DNA from: an uncultured Coriobacteriaceae bacterium | GTDB taxonomy: Bacteria; Actinomycetota; Coriobacteriia; Coriobacteriales; Coriobacteriaceae | Length of the DNA stretch: 64,000 nucleotides | NCBI GenBank assembly: GCA_944321435.1 | Contig: CALULH010000004.1 | Location: 1 to 64,000 of the forward strand | Reading direction: 5' to 3' | In this document: piece after piece, positions 16,439-22,561 of the stretch | Layout of the letters: each line of letters starts with the position of its first letter | Numbering within the stretch: position 1 is the stretch's first letter | Notes under the pieces: generated by a model | Told to the model about the DNA's origin: nothing | Seen by the model: only the letters and a program-made list of their open reading frames with translations | The model's database searches: none | Program-made: the position numbers and the translations under genes

Positions 16439-17551
16439 ATGGAAGAAACGCTGGAGCACGAGGAGAAAATCGACGCGGAGGATGCGCGGGAGGGCGATGC
16501 CTCTGCCGTGCCTGCCGCGCTTGCGGCCGATGCCGTTGCGCAGGAAGGCTCGGCCGCTGCCGTCGAGGATGCGGCGAACCGTGCGGGGGAGCCCGATACC
16601 GCGGAGCTTGACCTCGCGGCGGATGCGGACGCTGCGGATTCCGCACCCGCTGCAGGCGCGGACGCGGACAGCGCGAGCTCCGATTCCTCTTCGGATGCCG
16701 AGCCGGGCGCCGTTCAAGATCCCGAGGACGAAACCCCGCAGGCCGATTCCCCGGGCGACGGGGCGGCGGTGCGGGATGCAGGGGAGGGCGAGAAGCGCGA
16801 CCATCCCAAGGACCCGACCGACGGAGAGGGCCCCCTCCCGCACGACGGCCAGCCCGCTGCGCATGCGCCGTTGACGCGGCATCTGGTTGCCATCGAACCG
16901 CCGGCGGAGCCCGGGACGCCGCTTCCGCAGTTTGCGGAGCTCGCGCAAGCGCGGCCCATCCACGTGCGCCTGAGGCGTCCCGCAACGGTGGACATCCGGC
17001 ATGACCGGCGCCTCAAGCTGGTGATCGCCTTCTTGGCGGCGGGCTTGGCGCTGGCGTTCGCCCTTGCGTCCGTCGCGCTTGCCGTGTGGGGAGGATCCCA
17101 GGCGTTCGTGACCATGCTTCCGGGCAAGGTGCCCGTGCGCGTGGTCGTCGACGCGCCCGGGCTGGATGTTTCGACGGGCAGCCGCGTGCCCTTGCGCCTG
17201 GTAGGCGTAACTGAGGATGGCGACACCGTGGACGAGATCGCCTTTGTCGACCAGGCGGGCGACGGTCTCTCCGTTGAGCCCGGGACCTACGAGGTCTCCG
17301 TGGCCGGCTCGCCCATCGCGGGCGACGGAACGGTCTACAGCGTGCCCGAGGCCATGGTGGCGTTCGACGTGCCGGCGGTTGCCGACGCCCAGCTGGATGC
17401 CGATCCCTTCAAGCTCGAGCCCCTGTCGCCCCAAGACACCACGGAGCAAAGCATCGACGACGCGTACCGCTACGCCGTGCAGGGCGGTTGCAGCGTGGAG
17501 CGCGCGCCCGAGCTCAAAGTGGCCGCCGAGCAGCGCGCGGGCTTGGCGTAG
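16439..17551 (+). CDS. Single-pass membrane protein of unknown function, small paralogue
   Basis: The protein has 370 residues. Residues 1 to about 190 are acidic and low-complexity and include EGEKRDHPK coded by a GGGCGAGAAG copy. One membrane helix (LVIAFLAAGLALAFALASVAL) follows. Then comes a beta-rich domain: GSRVPLRLVGVTEDGDTVDE, GTYEVSVAGSPIAGDGTVYS. The same domain, with the same order of landmarks, occurs in the protein at 11963-13567, so the two are paralogues flanking nfnAB. This one ends soon after the domain and has no C-terminal module. The start at 16439 has only a weak GGGAGCGG site. Function is not recognised. Confidence 0.75.
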   Translation: MEETLEHEEKIDAEDAREGDASAVPAALAADAVAQEGSAAAVEDAANRAGEPDTAELDLAADADAADSAPAAGADADSASSDSSSDAEPGAVQDPEDETPQADSPGDGAAVRDAGEGEKRDHPKDPTDGEGPLPHDGQPAAHAPLTRHLVAIEPPAEPGTPLPQFAELAQARPIHVRLRRPATVDIRHDRRLKLVIAFLAAGLALAFALASVALAVWGGSQAFVTMLPGKVPVRVVVDAPGLDVSTGSRVPLRLVGVTEDGDTVDEIAFVDQAGDGLSVEPGTYEVSVAGSPIAGDGTVYSVPEAMVAFDVPAVADAQLDADPFKLEPLSPQDTTEQSIDDAYRYAVQGGCSVERAPELKVAAEQRAGLA

Positions 17552-17585
17552 GGATGCCGCCGCGGCGCCGCCTGCGGCGTGCGGG

Positions 17586-18173
17586 TTAAGAGATAACCGC
17601 GGCCAGACCCTCGGCTACGGCCTTCTCGCACAGGTCGGCTGCCTGCTGCGCCATGAGCTCGAAGTCCGCCCAGTCGGAGCCCTTCATGGGCTTGAGGACG
17701 TAGGTTGCCACCTCCATGCGCCCCGGCGGGCGGCCGATGCCGCAGCGCAGGCGCCCAAAATCGCGCGTCTTGAGCTTGTCTGCCAGCGAGCGCAGCCCGT
17801 TGTGCGCGTTGAGCCCGCCGCCGAACTTGGCGCGCACGTCCCCGGGGGCCAGGTCGACCTCGTCGTGCACTACCAGGATCTCGGCGGGTTTGATGCGCTC
17901 GGACGCGGCCAGCTTGGCCACCGGTCCGCCCGAGACGTTCATGAATGCCTGCGGTTTGACGAGAAGAACCTCGGTCGGTCCGTCCTCGCCGCGCATGCGC
18001 ACGCGTGCGACCTCGGAGCCCGCTTGGGTTTTCCAGTACGAAACGCCCAGCCGCGCTCCCAGCGCGTCCACGCAGGCAAAGCCGGCGTTGTGGCGCGTCT
18101 GCGCGTATTCGGCGCCGGGGTTTCCCAGCCCCACGATCATGCGGATGGGCTTCGGTTTGGCAGGTGCGGGCAT
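17586..18173 (-). CDS. pth: Peptidyl-tRNA hydrolase
   Basis: Pth releases tRNA from stalled peptidyl-tRNA in the cytoplasm and is normally essential. Visible signatures are MIVGLGNPGAEYAQTRHNAGF, in which the histidine of TRHNAGF is catalytic, then KPQAFMNVSGGPV and LVVHDEVDLAPGDVR with the conserved aspartate, then GGLNAHNGLRS. The length of 195 residues is typical. The ATG at 18173 follows AGGGAGG at a good distance; the longer frame to 18278 crosses an inverted repeat and has no ribosome-binding site. It is not beside glmU-prs as it is in Bacillus. Confidence 0.95.
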   Translation of the reverse strand: MPAPAKPKPIRMIVGLGNPGAEYAQTRHNAGFACVDALGARLGVSYWKTQAGSEVARVRMRGEDGPTEVLLVKPQAFMNVSGGPVAKLAASERIKPAEILVVHDEVDLAPGDVRAKFGGGLNAHNGLRSLADKLKTRDFGRLRCGIGRPPGRMEVATYVLKPMKGSDWADFELMAQQAADLCEKAVAEGLAAVIS

Positions 18174-18232
18174 ATGCGGCCTCCCTGTTCGTCTTTCTCG
18201 TCTTGCGCACACCATCATACCGGAGCGGGCAA

Positions 18233-18274
18233 GCCGAATCAGGCCGCGCCAGATTGAGCGCGGCCTGATTCGGC
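18233..18274. repeat. 17-bp inverted repeat upstream of pth
   Basis: GCCGAATCAGGCCGCGC (18233-18249) is perfectly complementary to 18258-18274 with an eight-base loop. The part ATTGAGCGCGGCC (18253-18265) plus a nearby GGCGCATG recurs at 19914-19942 upstream of the LysR gene. It lies between the decarboxylase stop and pth, both on the minus strand. Between it and that stop, a weak CTGGT/ACCAG stem followed by CTTTTTTT (minus strand, about 18314-18287) could end the decarboxylase transcript. Confidence 0.75.
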
Positions 18275-18327
18275 GCATGTGCGCACCCCAAAAAAAGCTG
18301 GTAGGACCAGGAGAAACCGGCGTTTTC

Positions 18328-19758
18328 TTAGTCCCGCATCTCCGCGGCGATCTCGCGGGCGTAGGCGGCCAGGCGGTGCACCGTCTCGCGCATCTCGTCC
18401 TCGGAGGTGCGCGGGTGGATGGCGCAGATGCGCAGGCACTTCTTGCCGCCGAGCTCGGTGGTGAAGACGCCCGCGTAGCCGCTTTCCAGCATACGGCGGC
18501 TGACCTGCAGGTTCAGGTCCGCCAGCTGCTCCTCGTCAAGCCCGGCGGGAGCAAAGCGGAAGTTCACCATGGCCATTTGCGCGGGCGCCACGATCTCGGC
18601 GTCCGGCGTCCGGCGCAGCTCGTCTTCGGCCCAGCGGGCCAGCGTGAACCCGTGCTCCACGCAGTCGGCCATGCCCTTCTCGCCCATGACCTGCAGGGTG
18701 AACCAGAGCTTCAGCCCGCGCGCCGGACGCGTGAGCTCGGGGCCCAGGTCCCAGGGGTTCACCAGGCAGGCGTCATCCTCCAGGTCCTTCAGGTACTCGG
18801 GGTGGGCGCTGAAGCTCTTGAGCAACGTGTGCTCGTCGCGCACCAACAGCATGCTGCAGGAGTACGTTTGGAACAGCCACTTGTGCGCGTCCCAGGAGAG
18901 CGAGTCCGCCAGCTCGACGCCGTCCAGCATGTCGCGGTAGCGGGTGAGCAGCACGCTGGCGCCAAACGCGCCGTCCACGTGCATCCACAGGCCCGCGGCT
19001 CGGCAGACCGCCGCGATCTCGCGCAGCGGGTCAACCGACCCGGTGTTGGTGGTGCCGGCGCTGGCGATGACCGCAAACGGCGCCAGGCCGGCGGCGCGGT
19101 CGGCGGCGATGGCGGCTTCAAGCTCGTCGACCTTCATGCGGTAGGCGCCGTCGGTGGGGATGACGCGGATGCGCGCGTCGGTCACGCCGATCATGCGCAG
19201 CGCCTTGGCGTTTGAGGAGTGCGTCTGATCGGATACGTACGCCACGGCGCGCCTCCAGTCCTGCTCGTCGAGAACCGTGTCGCGAGCGGCGATCAGCGCG
19301 GTGAAGTTCGCCATGGACCCGCCGGAGACGAAGGTGCCGCTGGCGGTCTCCTGCGGGAACCCGGCCTTGTCGCACAGCCAGCGGAGCAGGCCCTTCTCCA
19401 CGGCGTGGCCGGCGGGGTAGTTGGCCACGCTGCCGGCATGCCGGTTGTAGCCAGCGGCGATCATGTCGCCCAGCCAGCTGATGGCCGAGGTCGGCCCCGG
19501 CACGAAGCCCATGAAGCGCGCGTGGTCGGCGTTGTAGCCGTAGCCGATCACGTCGTGCTCCATCTCGGACACCACGTCCTCAAGGTCGCGGCCCTCGGCG
19601 GGAATCCCGCGGTGCTCGAGCGCCTCCAGCGCACAGGCGGTGGGCTCGTTGATCACCGGGCCGTCCGACAGCGTGCGGTTGCGCTCGAAGAGGTCGCAGA
19701 CAAAGCGCACGGCGGCGCGCTCGACGTCCTGCTCCATGGCGGTCTCACGGGTGTACAT
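18328..19758 (-). CDS. PLP-dependent group II amino acid decarboxylase
   Basis: This 476-residue enzyme belongs to the glutamate/tyrosine/diaminobutyrate decarboxylase superfamily. SWDAHKWLF holds the PLP lysine (Lys293). HVDGAFGASVLL holds the PLP-ring aspartate, GTFVSGGSMANFTAL is the phosphate-binding region, and IASAGTTNTGSVDP is typical. The substrate cannot be read from the sequence; aromatic and acidic amino acids and diaminobutyrate are all possible. It starts after AGGGAGGCTGTC. It is divergent from a LysR gene with an ATCAA-N5-TTGAT site between them, so the LysR protein probably controls it. Such decarboxylases give bioactive amines or acid resistance in gut bacteria, but that is inference. 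Confidence 0.88.
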   Translation of the reverse strand: MYTRETAMEQDVERAAVRFVCDLFERNRTLSDGPVINEPTACALEALEHRGIPAEGRDLEDVVSEMEHDVIGYGYNADHARFMGFVPGPTSAISWLGDMIAAGYNRHAGSVANYPAGHAVEKGLLRWLCDKAGFPQETASGTFVSGGSMANFTALIAARDTVLDEQDWRRAVAYVSDQTHSSNAKALRMIGVTDARIRVIPTDGAYRMKVDELEAAIAADRAAGLAPFAVIASAGTTNTGSVDPLREIAAVCRAAGLWMHVDGAFGASVLLTRYRDMLDGVELADSLSWDAHKWLFQTYSCSMLLVRDEHTLLKSFSAHPEYLKDLEDDACLVNPWDLGPELTRPARGLKLWFTLQVMGEKGMADCVEHGFTLARWAEDELRRTPDAEIVAPAQMAMVNFRFAPAGLDEEQLADLNLQVSRRMLESGYAGVFTTELGGKKCLRICAIHPRTSEDEMRETVHRLAAYAREIAAEMRD

Positions 19759-19863
19759 GACAGCCTCCCTGAGGGTAGTGCGCCGCGAAGGGCGCGTTTA
19801 TCGGTCAAGAAGTATGCTGCCAGACCAGCGCTTATATGTACAATTCATAGATACAATGGTACG

Positions 19864-19878
19864 ATCAAAAAAATTGAT
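19864..19878. promoter_or_regulatory. LysR-type T-N11-A box between decarboxylase and LysR genes
   Basis: ATCAAAAAAATTGAT is a 15-base palindrome of the T-N11-A class bound by LysR-type regulators. It lies in an A+T-rich patch (19801-19880) that also holds two direct TACAAT words and a minus-strand TTGTAT/TATAAG pair that could be the decarboxylase promoter. The box would lie just upstream of that -35, the usual activator position. Confidence 0.55.
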
Positions 19879-19969
19879 AACAGTGTGACGAGCAGAGGCA
19901 AGTCGCGTGTCGCATTGAGCGCGGCCCAATGTGGCGCATGCGGCGCGGGCCCCGCGGAGAGGGTTTGCC

Positions 19970-21016
19970 ATGGAATTGCGCACGATCGAGACGTTTCTCA
20001 AGGTTGCCGAGCTCAAGAGCTTCTCGCGCGCGGCTAAGAAGCTCGGCTACTCGCAGTCGGCCGTCACCATGCAGGTGCAGCAGCTCGAGCGCGAGCTGGG
20101 CGCGCGGCTGTTTGACCGCGTGCCGCGCGGCGCCCTGCTCACCGACCAGGGGCGCGCCTTCGCATTGCGTGCGCGCGAGGTTCTGGACGCCGCCGCGCGC
20201 GCCGCCGCGTCGGTTGCCGCGGATGCGGACCAGTTGCCCGAGCTCGTGCGCGGCACGTTGCGCATCGGCAGCGCCGAGTCCATCTCCACCGCGCTCCTGC
20301 CCGAGCTCATCGTGCGCTTTCACCGGCTCTACCCGCGCGTGGAGGTGGTGGTGCGCACCGCCCGCCGCGAGCAGCTGATCGACGGCCTGCGCGACGGCAG
20401 CCTGGACGTCGTGCTCACCATGGAGAACAAGTTCAGCGCCGCGGGGCTGTCCCGCACCTTGCTGCGCCAAGAGGAGATCGTCTTCGTGGCGCCCGCGCGG
20501 GGCGTACGGGCGCCCGGGTGGGGGAGTGCGCCCGCCGGCGGAATCGGCGCCCGCCCTGAAGCGCCGGCGGGTGAGAAGGACGGCAGCTACGGCGCCCGCG
20601 CGGTTGCCGGATCCCCCGCGCCCTCCGGCGCCCCCGCCCGCCCGGCCGAGGAGGGGACTCTCGCCCGCCCCCTCGGCCTTGCCGACCTGCCGCAGCTGCC
20701 CTTCGTGCTGACGGAGCGCGGCGAGAGCTACCGTTTTGAGCTGGATCGCCTGCTTGCCGAGGCGGATCAAGAGCTCGTGCCTCTTGTGGAGGCCGGCAAC
20801 ACGGAGACCTTGGTGCACCTTGCCGAACGCGGCGTGGGATGCTCGTTTCTGCCGCGCTTCTCGGTCGAGGCGTCGCTTGCCGCCGGCACCCTCGAGCTGC
20901 TTCCCGTGGACGCGCCGCCCGTGCGCATGTGGAGCCAGCTGTTCGTGCGCAAGTCCACGTGGATGAGCGCCCCGCTGCAGGCGTTTATCGACCTGGCGGG
21001 CGAGCTTATCGCGTAA
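19970..21016 (+). CDS. LysR-family transcriptional regulator
   Basis: The N-terminal winged HTH is clear (MELRTIETFLKVAELKSFSR then AAKKLGYSQSAVTMQVQQLE). The C-terminal effector domain runs from GTLRIGSAESIST to the end. An insertion of about 60 residues (about 173-234), rich in Gly/Ala/Pro and containing AGEKDGSYG, splits the effector domain between its two lobes. This is atypical for the family, which is normally about 300 residues. Divergent orientation and the T-N11-A box suggest control of the decarboxylase and of itself. The ATG at 19970 follows GAGAGGGTTTGCC. The ligand is unknown. Confidence 0.9.
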   Translation: MELRTIETFLKVAELKSFSRAAKKLGYSQSAVTMQVQQLERELGARLFDRVPRGALLTDQGRAFALRAREVLDAAARAAASVAADADQLPELVRGTLRIGSAESISTALLPELIVRFHRLYPRVEVVVRTARREQLIDGLRDGSLDVVLTMENKFSAAGLSRTLLRQEEIVFVAPARGVRAPGWGSAPAGGIGARPEAPAGEKDGSYGARAVAGSPAPSGAPARPAEEGTLARPLGLADLPQLPFVLTERGESYRFELDRLLAEADQELVPLVEAGNTETLVHLAERGVGCSFLPRFSVEASLAAGTLELLPVDAPPVRMWSQLFVRKSTWMSAPLQAFIDLAGELIA

Positions 21017-21026
21017 ACGGCGCATG

Positions 21027-21066
21027 ACGCGCCGCGCGCGGCCCAAAACGCGCGCGGCGCGTTTTT
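21027..21066. terminator. Terminator between LysR and trkA genes
   Basis: ACGCGCCGCGCGCG (21027-21040) pairs with CGCGCGCGGCGCGT (21049-21062), followed by TTTTT. It lies directly between two convergent genes and overlaps neither. It clearly serves the LysR gene; the other strand has only AAAA in the loop, so it is weaker for trkA. Confidence 0.8.
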
Positions 21067-21067
21067 C

Positions 21068-21727
21068 TTACGAGAACAGCCGCCGAATGGCGTCGCGCCC
21101 CTCTTTGCTGCAGAACAGCACGGCCTCGTCGCCGGCGGCCAGATGGGTGCTGCCGTTGGGCACGGTCAGGTCGCCGTTGCGCTCAACGGCCACCACGATG
21201 GTCTGCTCCGGGAAGCCGATGTCGCGCAGCGGTATCCCGTCCACGCGCGATCCTGCGCGCACGGTGGCCTGCACGATGCAGTGCTCGTCGCGCCCCAGCT
21301 TCATGATGGTGTAGACATCGCGCAGGTTCATGCCCTCCATGATGAACCTGCCGATAAGCTCGGCCTGGTTCACGCCCACGTCCACGCCGTTGGCCGGCGT
21401 GAACATCCAGGCGTTGGAGGGGTTGTTCACGCGCGCGATGACGCGCGGGACCGAGAACTCCATCTTGGCCAGCATGGCTGCGACCAGGTTGACCTCGTCG
21501 TCACCGGTCACAATGGCCGTCACGTCGGCCATGTGGACGCCGGCGCGCTCCAGCGTCTGCGGGTCCGACGCGCTGCCCTTGACCACGGTGCACGCCGGGC
21601 ACATCTGCTCGAGCCGCTCGACCATGTCGGGGCGCTGCTCGACCACGGTCACTTCGTTGCCGTCGGCCGCCAGCTCGGATGCCAGGTAGCCGCCGATCTT
21701 GCCCCCGCCTACGATGATGATCTGCAT
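21068..21727 (-). CDS. TrkA-family K+ channel regulator, first of a pair (downstream gene)
   Basis: This is a cytoplasmic RCK protein of 219 residues. MQIIIVGGGKIGGYLASELA is the NAD(H)-binding RCK_N Rossmann loop. VTGDDEVNLVAAMLAK and VPRVIARVNNP are typical TrkA_N features. The last 80 residues (CIVQATVRAGSRVDGIPLRD) form a TrkA_C domain. Such proteins gate TrkH/KtrB-type potassium channels; none is in the window. Its ribosome-binding GGAG lies inside the 3' end of the upstream trkA gene, only nine bases apart, so the pair is coupled. The arrangement resembles mycobacterial ceoB-ceoC. Confidence 0.88.
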   Translation of the reverse strand: MQIIIVGGGKIGGYLASELAADGNEVTVVEQRPDMVERLEQMCPACTVVKGSASDPQTLERAGVHMADVTAIVTGDDEVNLVAAMLAKMEFSVPRVIARVNNPSNAWMFTPANGVDVGVNQAELIGRFIMEGMNLRDVYTIMKLGRDEHCIVQATVRAGSRVDGIPLRDIGFPEQTIVVAVERNGDLTVPNGSTHLAAGDEAVLFCSKEGRDAIRRLFS

Positions 21728-21736
21728 GGTAACCGC

Positions 21737-22390
21737 CTACTCCACGATTCCGAACATCTGCTTGAACTTACGGCTCGCCGATGCGGCCACTGCGGCGTAC
21801 ACGATATCGCCGTCGGCCAGCACGGTGCCCTGCGTGGGGATGAAGGTCTCGTTATCGCGCGAGACCGCCACCAGCTGCACCTCGCCCACGGCGGTGACCT
21901 CGCGTACCGTGGTGCCGTCCAAAAGCGCCGGCACATCGGCGCGCACCACCTGCACCTCGCCCGATCCGATCTCGTACACGCCGTCCATCTGCTGGTAGGT
22001 CAAAAGCTCGCAGATGCGGGCGATGCCCCAGGCGTTGGGCGACACGGTCTGGATGCTCAGCCGTCGGTAGGTTTCGGCTTTAGACAGGTCGTGCAGGCGC
22101 GCGATGACGCGCGGCACCTTGAACACGCTGCGCGCGACGTGTGCCACCACGATGTTGGCCTCGTCGGACCCCATGCAGCTCACCACGGCGCTGGCCCGGT
22201 CTATGCCCGCCCGCTCCAGCACAGAGCGGTCGAAGCCCACGCCCTGCACGCGCGCGCCGGCAAAGTCGGGCCCCAGCGCGGCAAGCGCCTGAGGGTCGCG
22301 GTCTACGGCGGTTACGCTGCAGCCCTGCCGGCTCAGCCTGCGCGCCAGTCCCGCGCCCATGAATCCCACGCCCACTACGATCACGTTCAT
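21737..22390 (-). CDS. TrkA-family K+ channel regulator, second of a pair (upstream gene)
   Basis: This is a 217-residue RCK protein. MNVIVVGVGFMGAGLARRLS is the Rossmann loop (GxGxxG as GVGFMG), VVSCMGSDEANIVVAHVAR matches TrkA_N, and the C-terminal domain starts near GEVQVVRADVPALLDG. It differs clearly from its neighbour, so the two probably form a hetero-oligomer on one channel. The start follows GGGAGAATGTC. A TATACC -10-like element is about 30 bases upstream. The gap to the ATPase gene (22391-22561) is short and G+C-rich. Confidence 0.88.
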   Translation of the reverse strand: MNVIVVGVGFMGAGLARRLSRQGCSVTAVDRDPQALAALGPDFAGARVQGVGFDRSVLERAGIDRASAVVSCMGSDEANIVVAHVARSVFKVPRVIARLHDLSKAETYRRLSIQTVSPNAWGIARICELLTYQQMDGVYEIGSGEVQVVRADVPALLDGTTVREVTAVGEVQLVAVSRDNETFIPTQGTVLADGDIVYAAVAASASRKFKQMFGIVE

Positions 22391-22561
22391 GACATTCTCC
22401 CTTCAGGGAAGCACTTTGGTATAGCGGCACGCTTGGGGCCTTATGGCCCGTTGCGTGCGAGAAGCGCGCCCGTACCCGCGTCCTTTGCGCGCCGGGCGGG
22501 CGCGCGGCCTGCGGCGGGACCCGGCTTCAGGAGCCCGTGCCCGCCTGCGACGGACGCCTCC

